Origin: Desulfurispirillum indicum S5
GTDB lineage: Bacteria > Chrysiogenota > Chrysiogenetes > Chrysiogenales > Chrysiogenaceae
DNA length: 64,000 nt
Assembly (NCBI RefSeq): GCF_000177635.2
Contig: NC_014836.1
Location: 1,624,001-1,688,000, forward strand
Reading direction: 5' to 3'
Part shown: positions 1-7,155 of the stretch, in pieces
Layout: every line of letters begins with the position of its first letter
Numbering within the stretch: position 1 is the stretch's first letter
Program-made: the position numbers and the translations under genes
Notes under the pieces: model-generated
Databases searched by the model: none
The model's input: the letters and a program-made list of their open reading frames with translations, nothing else
Told to the model about the DNA's origin: nothing

Positions 1-43
1 CCCAGCTAAATTCATTGCAAGCTATCATTAATCAGAGCGTGTA

Positions 44-982
44 ATGAAGATTCGCAGAATACTTGCCACCACCCTTCCTATGCTTCTCTTCACGATATTA
101 ACAGTAACGTCCCTTTATGCTTCACCGGCCAATTTTACACAGGCCAAAACACTAATGAAGCAGGTATATGAGGATAATCCCGTTACTTTTTACTGCGAGT
201 GCTCTATCACATGGCAGGGCAATAAGGGTGCAGGGACTATTGACCTTGAGGGATGCGGGTACAAGATCAGAAGAAATGAGACCAGGGCAAGCCGGGTGGA
301 ATGGGAACATGTGCTCCCAGCCCACTCTTTCGGACACCAACGCCTATGCTGGCAAGATGGTGGCAGAAGCAACTGCGTAAGGACTGACCCCGTGTTCAGG
401 GCCATGGAAGCAGACATGCACAACCTGACCCCCGCAATAGGCGAAGTCAACGGCGACCGTAGCAACTACCGCTTCGGTGTCTTACCAACCACCGATTATC
501 AGCACGGCAGCTGCGATTTCAAAGTGGACTTCCAACAGCGGGTAGCCCAACCACGTCCTGAAATTCGTGGTGATATTGCCCGGATATATTTTTACATGCA
601 CGACCGGTACAACCTGCGTATGTCAGACTCCCAGGAAAAACTCTTGATAGCCTGGCACAAGCAAGACCCGGTTGACGAGTGGGAACTGGAGCGGGACAGG
701 CGAATTGCAGGCCATATAGGACACAGCAACCCCTTTGTCACTGGTGAGCGCACCTGGCACCGGGGTTACCGGCCAACTGGCGACGGACTCACCGAGAATG
801 CCACTTCCAATCAACCACCCATTGACCTCACGGGCCCGGTGCGCGGTAACCAACGCTCAAAGATTTTCCATCGACCTGATTGCCCTGGCTACGACACCAT
901 TAGCGAACACAACAGAGTCGAATTTGCCAGCCCCAAGGCCGCTGAGGATGCAGGGTATCGAATTGCGGGCAATTGTCCTTGA
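44..982 (+). CDS. Secreted endonuclease I family nuclease with C-terminal Ada-like metal-binding motif
   Basis: The 312-residue product starts with a signal peptide (about residues 1-26, ending near LYA). The nuclease core has the endonuclease I (EndA/Vvn/Dns) signatures: EWEHVLPA with the general-base His at 89, and MHNLTPAIGEVNGDRSN (125-141) holding the Mg-binding Asn and the Arg. Paired cysteines at 51/53, 71, 102 and 111 fit a disulfide-bonded periplasmic or secreted enzyme. The tail from about residue 268 (SKIFHRPDCPGY ... AGYRIAGNC) resembles the small Cys/His motif of Ada-type metal-binding domains that is often appended to secreted nucleases. The family degrades DNA non-specifically outside the cytoplasm. 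No strong ribosome binding site precedes the ATG; the start is chosen because it gives a complete signal peptide. Confidence 0.85.
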   Translation: MKIRRILATTLPMLLFTILTVTSLYASPANFTQAKTLMKQVYEDNPVTFYCECSITWQGNKGAGTIDLEGCGYKIRRNETRASRVEWEHVLPAHSFGHQRLCWQDGGRSNCVRTDPVFRAMEADMHNLTPAIGEVNGDRSNYRFGVLPTTDYQHGSCDFKVDFQQRVAQPRPEIRGDIARIYFYMHDRYNLRMSDSQEKLLIAWHKQDPVDEWELERDRRIAGHIGHSNPFVTGERTWHRGYRPTGDGLTENATSNQPPIDLTGPVRGNQRSKIFHRPDCPGYDTISEHNRVEFASPKAAEDAGYRIAGNCP

Positions 983-1321
983 GTGGCAAGCTCCCAGGAG
1001 GTATATTATCTCATTAGGGTATACTTGTGTGAAAATTTTGTATAGAGTGTGAAATGTGTCTCAATGGAGTTGTTTTTGCTGTTTTGAGATAGATGTCTTG
1101 CAGGGTTAAGAGCCTCAATGAGAATTTGCGGCATGGTGGTGTTCACTGTAATCTCCTCGGTACTTGATAGAGAGCGGTAGACGCTCCGCTGCTACCATTA
1201 CCGTATACGCGGGGATATACCGAGAACAGGAAGTTTCTCCCATCGAGGGGTCAAGTATCTCTCGTGCAATACTCCGCGCTGCCCGATATGCTTCTCCTGC
1301 CAAAATCACACTGGAGCCTTC
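983..1321. other. 339-bp AT-rich intergenic region before umuDC
   Basis: No credible gene is seen here. A long reading frame on the opposite strand (1115-1768) covers umuD antisense and lacks any family signature. The umuD ATG has a good ribosome binding site (GGAG five bases upstream). I looked for an E. coli-like LexA box (CTGT-N8-ACAG) and found none; a CTGT at 1146 has no matching half. The umuDC promoter is probably in this stretch, but I cannot place it. Confidence 0.5.
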
Positions 1322-1774
1322 ATGACCGCCAAAATCATAGGCAAGTGCGAGCTGCCCGATACTCCACTTGAAATACCGCTTTTCGTCGAATCCGTGCCTG
1401 CTGGCTTTCCCTCCCCGGCCCAGGATTATGTTGAACGCACCCTGGACCTCAACGAGCTCTGCATCCGCAATGCACCGGCAACTTTCTTTGTGCGGGCAGA
1501 GGGTGATTCCATGATCAATGCGGGAATCCGGCCTGGTGATATCCTCATCGTGGATCGCTCCCTTGAACCACGGCACAAAGATATTGTTATCGCCAAAATT
1601 CATGGCGAGCTGACGGTAAAGCTCCTGCATACCACTCCAACCATATCTCTTGTGCCCATGAATCCGAATTATCAACCAATTCAGGTCAGGGAAGAGCATG
1701 AGATGGAGATTTTCGGAGTCGTTACCTTCATACTCCATCCCACCAGGCGCTCTGAGCACCATGAGCACACCTAA
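1322..1774 (+). CDS. umuD: UmuD-type S24 self-cleaving peptidase (DNA polymerase V subunit)
   Basis: UmuD is cleaved after RecA-filament stimulation to UmuD', which activates the UmuC translesion polymerase. The 150-residue product has the expected layout: an Ala27-Gly28 cleavage site (VPAGFPSP), nucleophile Ser63 in GDSMINAGI, and general-base Lys100 in LTVKLL. Length fits UmuD rather than LexA because there is no N-terminal winged helix. The gene overlaps umuC by 14 bases, so the two are co-translated. Pol V operons are common cargo of integrative elements, which agrees with the adjacent integrase. Confidence 0.95.
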   Translation: MTAKIIGKCELPDTPLEIPLFVESVPAGFPSPAQDYVERTLDLNELCIRNAPATFFVRAEGDSMINAGIRPGDILIVDRSLEPRHKDIVIAKIHGELTVKLLHTTPTISLVPMNPNYQPIQVREEHEMEIFGVVTFILHPTRRSEHHEHT

Positions 1775-3050
1775 ACCCCTCTATGCCCTGATCGACTGCA
1801 ATAACTTCTATGCCAGCTGCGAGAAGCTATTCAGACCCGACCTTGACCATCGCTCTGTGATCGTCCTGTCCAATAATGATGGTTGTGTGGTAGCGCGAAG
1901 CAAGGAAGCCAAAGCTCTTGGTATCAAAATGGGCGAACCAGCCTTCAAGATTGAGCACATTATAGAGCGGGAAAATATTGCCGTATTCTCATCGAATTAT
2001 GCCTTCTACGCTGATATCTCCATGCGGGTAATGCAGACCATCGAGCATCATTGGCCCGACATGGAAATCTACTCCATTGATGAAGCTTTTCTGGACCTTT
2101 CCAGGCTCCCGTCAACAACCAGCCCCACAGAGCTCTGCCATTCCATCAGGGATGCGATATACCAGTGGACTGGCATCACCGTCAGTATTGGTATAGCCCC
2201 TACAAAAACCCTGGCCAAGGCCGCCAATTATGCCGCCAAAAAGTACCCGGCGACAGGTGGTGTTGTACATCTGGAAACCCAGCAAAGAGCGCAGAAGCTT
2301 CTGCAGCTCATGCCGGTGGGAGAGATATGGGGGATTGGACCACGAACCACTGCCAAGCTCATAAACATGGGCATGGAAACCGCAGCAGATCTGGCCGGTA
2401 AAGACCCACTAAGCATGAAAAAGCGATTCTCTGTGAACGTCGCCCGCACCATTGAAGAGCTTCAGGGGAACCCTTGTTTCCACCTCGAAGAAGACCCAGC
2501 ACCCCGCAAGCAGATGGTATGCTCTCGCAGCTTTGGTGAGCGAATTACACAAAAAGAGGCTATGGCCCAGGCCGTCAGCACCTATGCCAGCCGCGTAACC
2601 GAGAAGATGCGCGAGCAAAACCTGCAGACCAATCATGTGACCGTATTTCTGCGCACCAGTCCCTTCAACGATAGCTTGCCCTACTACAGCAATGCTGCCA
2701 GTGCAACTATTGGCGCACCAAGTAATGACACCCGCGAAATTATTGCCATGGCCAATCAGTTGCTTGATTACATCTGGAAAGACGGGTACCGCTATGTGAA
2801 AGCCGGGGTGATGCTCAGCGAACTCACCCCAGCATCAAGCCGGGAGTTGGGCTTATGGGAAGATCGCCAGGAATATGACAAACAGCAACGCCTCATGGCA
2901 GCCATTGACAGCATCAATCATTCAGGCAAGGGCCGAGTATGGTTTGCCAGCGAGGGCGCTTCCAGGAAGCAGGAGTGGAAGGTCAAGCGAGAGCGACTAT
3001 CGCCCAGCTACACGACAGACTGGAGTGAGCTACCGGTGGTACGGCTATAG
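1761..3050 (+). CDS. umuC: UmuC, Y-family DNA polymerase V catalytic subunit
   Basis: The 429-residue protein is a Y-family translesion polymerase. Catalytic carboxylates are visible at Asp12 (YALIDCNNFY) and Asp107-Glu108 (YSIDEAF). The helix-hairpin-helix region (GIGPRTTAKL) and little-finger domain follow, and the C terminus carries the UmuC-specific segment around NHSGKGRVWFAS. A longer frame opens at 1698, but the start at 1761 begins MSTPKPLYALID, matching the family N terminus, and overlaps the end of umuD for coupling. It is full length with no frameshift, so the operon is likely functional. Confidence 0.95.
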   Translation: MSTPKPLYALIDCNNFYASCEKLFRPDLDHRSVIVLSNNDGCVVARSKEAKALGIKMGEPAFKIEHIIERENIAVFSSNYAFYADISMRVMQTIEHHWPDMEIYSIDEAFLDLSRLPSTTSPTELCHSIRDAIYQWTGITVSIGIAPTKTLAKAANYAAKKYPATGGVVHLETQQRAQKLLQLMPVGEIWGIGPRTTAKLINMGMETAADLAGKDPLSMKKRFSVNVARTIEELQGNPCFHLEEDPAPRKQMVCSRSFGERITQKEAMAQAVSTYASRVTEKMREQNLQTNHVTVFLRTSPFNDSLPYYSNAASATIGAPSNDTREIIAMANQLLDYIWKDGYRYVKAGVMLSELTPASSRELGLWEDRQEYDKQQRLMAAIDSINHSGKGRVWFASEGASRKQEWKVKRERLSPSYTTDWSELPVVRL

Positions 3051-3238
3051 TCAGTCTCTATGCCAGAAAACTTGGTTGTGCAGAAAATTTCATCGCAAGC
3101 TTGCGCACAAAGTGACCAACCAAAAGTGCATATCCGGCAAAAAGAGGTAGTGCGGAACAACTCGAATTTACCGATTGATGCGCCTTTATGTCTGTTGCCA
3201 TACACAAAACAATGAGTTCGACTCCCCGTGCCATACCA
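3051..3238. other. Short region between converging umuC and integrase genes
   Basis: No gene is seen. A T-arm-like palindrome GAGTTCGACTC occurs at 3214-3224, followed by CCCGTGCCA, which looks like the 3' end of a tRNA, but the preceding bases do not form the T-stem or the rest of a cloverleaf. It may be an old attachment-site fragment or chance. No clear terminator is visible. Confidence 0.35.
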
Positions 3239-4435
3239 CTATATATTGTTTTGCCCATCCAAATAATCAGCCCACCACTGCATTAACTCCCGCCTTTCAT
3301 CCAGATAATCAGCCCGGTGATACGCCGCCCGGATCCTGTTTTGTTCCTGGTGTGCCAGTTGCCGCTCTACGGCATCGGCACTGAAGTCTGACTTTTCATT
3401 GGCAATGGTGCTAAATAGCGTCCGGAAGCCGTGGACGGTTGAGCGCTTGTGGAAGCCCATGCGGTACAGGGCATAGAGCATGGTGTTTTCTGTGATAGGG
3501 GTATGGGGTTTGTTTTGATTGGGGAACAGGTACTTGTTTTTGCCCGAATACTGAATAAGCTCTTCCACCACAGCCACCGCTTGCCGGGATAGGGGTACTC
3601 GGTGATCCCGTCGCATTTTCATTCGCTCAGCCGGAATGCACCAGAGTGTATTATCAAGATCAAACTCCTGCCAGCTGGCAAACCGAATTTCATTGGTCCT
3701 ACTTGCTGTCAGCAAGCAAAGTTTCAATGCAAGCTTAGTGATTGGGTGGCCATGGTAGCCCTCAATAGCTCGAACCAATTCAGGAACTTCCTCAGCAGAC
3801 AGAGCGGCAAAATTCTGTTTCTTTTGTGGCTTCAGACCCTTCACCAGGCCAGCAGTTGGATTCAGCTCAACGAGGCCATGAGCAAAGGCATAGTCGTATA
3901 TCGCTGAGATACGCTGCAAAACCCGTCTGGCTATTTCACTGGCCCCCCTATCGTCAATGACCTTGACCACATCGAGCAACTCACGAGGCTTTAACTCATA
4001 AATTGGGCGGGAACCTATATAAGGAAAAACATTGGTCTCCAGTGAATTTATGACATCACTTCCGTGACGCTCTGTCCAGCGGGGTTTTTGAATTTCACAC
4101 CATGACCTGGCAACACTTTCAAAGCTGCCCTCTTTTTGTCGCAGTAACTGATTTTCTGCTTCTTCGCGATACCTTTTCGGGTCAATCCCTGCTGCCACCT
4201 GCACCCGTACCTCCTCGCGAAATTCGCGGGCTTTCGACAGTGGTACTTCAGGATAAGTGCCAAGGTGTAGCTCGTGGGACTTCTTTTCATACCGATAGCG
4301 CATTATCCAGTATTTCCCACCATTGGGTTTGATGGTAAATACCAGGCCACCTCCATCATATAGACGATACTGCTTATCCTTCGGCTTTGCGCTATCAATT
4401 TGCTTGACAGTCAAAGGTGTCGTAACTGCTGGCAT
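3239..4435 (-). CDS. P4-type tyrosine recombinase (island integrase)
   Basis: The 398-residue product has the N-terminal DUF4102-type arm-binding domain of P4-family integrases (about 1-95, with GGKYWIMRYRYEKK and the LGTYPEVPLSKAR motif) and a C-terminal tyrosine recombinase domain. Catalytic residues are visible as Arg246 (TASRTNEIR), the HGFR box at 335-338, His362 (LAHQ) and the nucleophile Tyr region AAYHRADYL (Tyr372). A longer frame runs up to 4657 across the tRNA gene. The start at 4435 is chosen because it has GAGG about ten bases upstream and begins with the family N terminus. The protein integrates and excises the island at tRNA-Ser. Confidence 0.93.
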   Translation of the reverse strand: MPAVTTPLTVKQIDSAKPKDKQYRLYDGGGLVFTIKPNGGKYWIMRYRYEKKSHELHLGTYPEVPLSKAREFREEVRVQVAAGIDPKRYREEAENQLLRQKEGSFESVARSWCEIQKPRWTERHGSDVINSLETNVFPYIGSRPIYELKPRELLDVVKVIDDRGASEIARRVLQRISAIYDYAFAHGLVELNPTAGLVKGLKPQKKQNFAALSAEEVPELVRAIEGYHGHPITKLALKLCLLTASRTNEIRFASWQEFDLDNTLWCIPAERMKMRRDHRVPLSRQAVAVVEELIQYSGKNKYLFPNQNKPHTPITENTMLYALYRMGFHKRSTVHGFRTLFSTIANEKSDFSADAVERQLAHQEQNRIRAAYHRADYLDERRELMQWWADYLDGQNNI

Positions 4436-4560
4436 AAATGGAACCTCGCTATTAGGGGTATTATGCGCTCCCTGCAACATTATACCCCTGAAAATACCCC
4501 TAAAAAAGTTGTGTAGTAGGTCATACTTCATCCGATTGGTCACATTAAAAATAACAGAAA

Positions 4561-4588
4561 AAGCCCCTGAAATAAAGATTTCAGGGGC
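4561..4588 (-). terminator. Rho-independent terminator of tRNA-Ser
   Basis: A perfect 10-bp stem (GCCCCTGAAA at 4563-4572 with TTTCAGGGGC at 4579-4588), six-base loop, is followed on the minus strand by TTTTTCTG. It lies 26 bases past the tRNA 3' end and before the integrase start, so it ends the tRNA transcript. Confidence 0.85.
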
Positions 4589-4614
4589 AAATTTGATTTG
4601 TGTCATAATCAAGT

Positions 4615-4700
4615 TGGCGGAAGAGGTAGGATTCGAACCCACGGAGCTTTCGCTCAACGGTTTTCAAGACCGCCGCCTTAAACCACTCGGCCACTCTTCC
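4615..4700 (-). tRNA. tRNA-Ser (anticodon UGA)
   Basis: Read on the minus strand, the 86-base gene has acceptor arms GGAAGAG and CTCTTCC, discriminator G and an encoded CCA at its 3' end (4615-4617). The anticodon loop CTTGAAA holds TGA, and there is a long variable arm with stem GAGC/GCTC, both as expected for serine. The T-arm contains GGGTTCGAATCC. The 3' end is the presumed attachment site of the neighbouring integrase. Confidence 0.95.
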
Positions 4701-4775
4701 GTTTCAACGGGAGATGGTATACCATACCTTTTTCCGCGATAGCAAGTACATATACTCTGCCAAGGATGAATATTT

Positions 4776-5420
4776 ATGGTGATTGATGATTTAAAATTTG
4801 ATGATCGTGGTCTGTTGACGGTGATTGCTCAGGACTGGCGCACGGGCGAGGTCCTGATGGTGGCTTTTGCCAATCGCGAGGCGGTTCAGAAGACGTTTGA
4901 AACGGGCAGGGTGCACTACTATTCCCGCTCCCGTCAGTCACTGTGGCTCAAGGGGGAGTCCAGCGGGGCTTTCCAGCTGGTCAAGGAAATCCGCACGGAT
5001 TGCGATCGCGACGCGCTGCTGATCAAGATTGAACAGCTGGGCGGTGGTGCCTGTCATACGGGTGAGCGTTCCTGTTTTTTCGAGGTGATGCGTGCGGGTG
5101 AGTCGGTTTTTGATGTTCTGGAGCGTCTGGAGGGGGTTATTGAAGAACGTCGTCTCTCCACCGGCGAGAAGTCCTATGTCAAGAGTCTGCTGGAAAAGGG
5201 CGAGGATACGCAACTGAAGAAGGTTGGCGAAGAGTCAATGGAATTTGCCTGTGCGGTGAAGGACAGGGACTCGGCCAGGGTGGTGGCGGAAGCGGCTGAT
5301 GTGCTCTTTCACATGGCGGTGTGCATGGCCGACAAGGGTATTGGCCTGGGTCTGATCAAGGATGAGCTGGCACGGCGTTTCGGCACGGGTGGTCACGAGG
5401 AGAAGGCGGCCCGCTCGTAG
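4776..5420 (+). CDS. hisIE: Bifunctional phosphoribosyl-AMP cyclohydrolase / phosphoribosyl-ATP pyrophosphatase
   Basis: Catalyses steps 2 and 3 of histidine biosynthesis. The N-terminal HisI domain (about 1-110) has the metal-binding run RTDCDRDALL and GGGACHTGERSCFF with conserved cysteines. The C-terminal HisE domain (about 115-214) has the acidic helices KKVGEESMEFACAVK and EAADVLFHMAV of the pyrophosphatase fold. Length (214) is normal for the fused form. AAGGATG lies just upstream of the ATG at 4776. It stands alone here, away from other his genes, and ends at a hairpin shared with the converging mscS gene. Confidence 0.95.
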   Translation: MVIDDLKFDDRGLLTVIAQDWRTGEVLMVAFANREAVQKTFETGRVHYYSRSRQSLWLKGESSGAFQLVKEIRTDCDRDALLIKIEQLGGGACHTGERSCFFEVMRAGESVFDVLERLEGVIEERRLSTGEKSYVKSLLEKGEDTQLKKVGEESMEFACAVKDRDSARVVAEAADVLFHMAVCMADKGIGLGLIKDELARRFGTGGHEEKAARS

Positions 5421-5456
5421 CACTGGCCGATGAAAGCATTTTCCCGGTAGACTTCA

Positions 5457-5485
5457 ACACCCCCGCTGTCTGGCAGCGGGGGTGT
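5457..5485. terminator. Bidirectional hairpin between hisIE and mscS
   Basis: A perfect 12-bp stem (ACACCCCCGCTG at 5457-5468 with its complement at 5474-5485), loop TCTGG. It sits between converging genes and so probably blocks both transcripts, but neither side has a strong T-tract. Confidence 0.6.
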
Positions 5486-5492
5486 TCTGCGT

Positions 5493-6326
5493 TTAATCGG
5501 TTCTGCCCTGGTCGAGGGTGACGGGGAAGGGGCGCGTGACTTCACCGGTGTACAGTGAGAGGTGCGGGAAGGGGATTTCGATGCCATTGCGGTCGAAGGC
5601 TTCCTTGATCTCCTCGTAGAGGGCGTTGCGCGCATCCAGGAAGATTTCGCGCCTGGCCCAGACACAGAAGAGAATATCCATGGAGGAGCTGCCAAAGCCA
5701 GTGATGATAAAGACGGGCGCTGGCTCATCCAGGCAGTTGGGGTTGGCGTTGGCGACGGCCAGCAGGATTTCCTTTACCCGTCGCAGGTCTTCTTTGTAGG
5801 CGACGCCAACGGCTATTTCCATTCGTCTGATGGGGAATTTGGTCAGGGTGGTCACTTCTGATTTCAGGATGCTCTCATTGGGTATGCGCACGTAGAGGTT
5901 GTCAAAGGTGCGCATTTTCACGGAGAGCAGGTCTATGGCGATGACTTCCCCGGTGGTCCCTCCTATTTTCACCACATCGCCCACGGAAAAGGGACGTTCG
6001 CCCAGCAGGAAGAGTCCGCTGATGAGGTTTGATGCCGAAGTCTGGGAGGCAAAGCCGATGGCCACGGTCAGGATGCCGGCGGCGCCCAGCAGAATACTGA
6101 GGCTGAAGCCGAGCTCGTTCAGGGCAGAGATGAAGAAGAGCAGGAGAATGGCGTAGCGGATGACCTTGCCAAGGATCAGCACCTGGTGTGAATCCAGTTT
6201 TCTGCTGGCCACTTTTCCCATCAGGCGCGAGACGATGCGCGCCACCACAAAGCCTGCCAGCAGGTACAGGGACGCCCGCAGCAGGTGCAGCAGCAGGTCA
6301 GCGTGTAAAAGTTTTTCCCATTCCAT
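5493..6326 (-). CDS. MscS-family small-conductance mechanosensitive channel
   Basis: Inner-membrane channel that opens under osmotic down-shock. The 277-residue protein has the MscS layout: three N-terminal transmembrane helices (about 12-32, 57-75, 80-105), the third being the Gly/Ala-rich pore helix (LGAAGILTVAIGFASQT), then the beta domain with the conserved GDVVKIGGTTGEV and RIPNE segments and the alpha/beta C-terminal domain. It starts one base after the upstream DUF432-like gene stops, so the two are translated together, a pairing that suggests the partner modulates the channel. Confidence 0.93.
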   Translation of the reverse strand: MEWEKLLHADLLLHLLRASLYLLAGFVVARIVSRLMGKVASRKLDSHQVLILGKVIRYAILLLFFISALNELGFSLSILLGAAGILTVAIGFASQTSASNLISGLFLLGERPFSVGDVVKIGGTTGEVIAIDLLSVKMRTFDNLYVRIPNESILKSEVTTLTKFPIRRMEIAVGVAYKEDLRRVKEILLAVANANPNCLDEPAPVFIITGFGSSSMDILFCVWARREIFLDARNALYEEIKEAFDRNGIEIPFPHLSLYTGEVTRPFPVTLDQGRTD

Positions 6327-6327
6327 G

Positions 6328-7146
6328 TTACGAACCTCCTCCCGAGAATATGGAGCTGAATGCCTTGACGAGTACCTGACGATCCGGTTTACGGCGTGGC
6401 GGCGCTATCTCCACGCTTTGCCCGCATATGGAGGGGGCACCGGGCTGGATTTTCAGCTCGGCGGCCTGGTCGTCATCACCGCGTTTCACCAGGATTTCCT
6501 GGGTGGAGAGCTGACCGGTGGACTCGTCCTGATACAGGCTGACCATGGGAAGAGGCAGGCAGAATCGTTCGAAGTTCAATGGGGTGGACGCGTGATTTTC
6601 GATGGTCACGGGGGTGAGTGCCCGGTAGCGTTCAAAACTGATATCACCAGTCTGGGTGCGTCCACGGGTGCGCAGGAGGTAGCAGAGTTCGCCACTGCGG
6701 GTATTCGCTCCAAACCAGGTATCCGAGAGCGGCTGGGTAGGAATTTCCTGAAGAAGGTGATTCCCAGAGCCGGTCACCAGCTTCACCCACACCGGTGTGC
6801 CGACGTAGAGGGTCACTTTCTCCCCCGGATGGATGGTGCTTGGCTGGGCCGGACGGATAACCACAGAGCGATCCGGGAGACACGGCAGCAGGGAAAGCGC
6901 GTCTTCGGTTTCCCGGAAAAGGTGTCGCTGCAGCTTGCTACTGGTGGTTGTTCGCTCTTGAAAGCGAAGGGGGATTTTCCCGGAATTTTCTTCAAGCTTG
7001 TACTGAAAAGACACCTGCCATTCCCGGGACAGACGGGTAAGCGAGAGCTGAAGCTGATGGATCAGCCAGTGGCACGACTGATGGCACGGGAAGGTAAATT
7101 CCCCCCAGTGCCCGTGGTCAGTGTATTCCTTCACAGGGCTTTCCAT
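6328..7146 (-). CDS. DUF432-like protein linked to MscS channel
   Basis: A 272-residue cytoplasmic protein with no signal peptide or membrane segment. The middle part (about 95-215) looks like a beta-rich domain, with repeated short strands such as VVIRPAQPSTIHPGEKVTLY and TPVTIENHASTPLNFERF. I assign it tentatively to the DUF432 group, which is known to occur next to MscS genes; function is unknown. Its stop is adjacent to the mscS start, and it lies nine bases downstream of the HD-GYP gene, so all belong to one transcript. The tight link to a channel gene is the main clue to its role. Confidence 0.55.
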   Translation of the reverse strand: MESPVKEYTDHGHWGEFTFPCHQSCHWLIHQLQLSLTRLSREWQVSFQYKLEENSGKIPLRFQERTTTSSKLQRHLFRETEDALSLLPCLPDRSVVIRPAQPSTIHPGEKVTLYVGTPVWVKLVTGSGNHLLQEIPTQPLSDTWFGANTRSGELCYLLRTRGRTQTGDISFERYRALTPVTIENHASTPLNFERFCLPLPMVSLYQDESTGQLSTQEILVKRGDDDQAAELKIQPGAPSICGQSVEIAPPRRKPDRQVLVKAFSSIFSGGGS

Positions 7147-7155
7147 GAGGCCTCC

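Larger units (their letters stand above)
1..4614. mobile_element. Right part of a genomic island integrated at tRNA-Ser(UGA)
   Basis: A P4-type integrase gene (3239-4435) lies directly downstream of, and in the same direction as, a tRNA-Ser gene (4615-4700). This is the standard arrangement for islands that use the 3' end of a tRNA gene as attachment site. The cargo visible to the left is umuDC and a secreted endonuclease, and intergenic DNA here (for example 983-1100) is visibly AT-richer than the rest of the window. The other end of the island, with its direct repeat of the tRNA 3' end, would lie outside the window; no copy of it is seen between 1 and 4600. The extent is inference. Confidence 0.6.

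Noticed and set aside
1146-1160. Possible LexA box before umuD
   Set aside because: CTGT is present but the other half ACAG is not at the right distance.
1115-1768. 217-residue frame antisense to umuD
   Set aside because: Exactly opposite a conserved gene, no similarity or ribosome site; a shadow.
3214-3232. tRNA 3' end or second attachment site
   Set aside because: Only the T-loop-like palindrome and a few bases fit; no T-stem pairing nor cloverleaf upstream, and no match to the tRNA-Ser gene.
4323-4742. Frame reading through tRNA-Ser with EVGFEPTELSLNG-type peptide
   Set aside because: A well-known spurious translation of the tRNA-Ser gene region.
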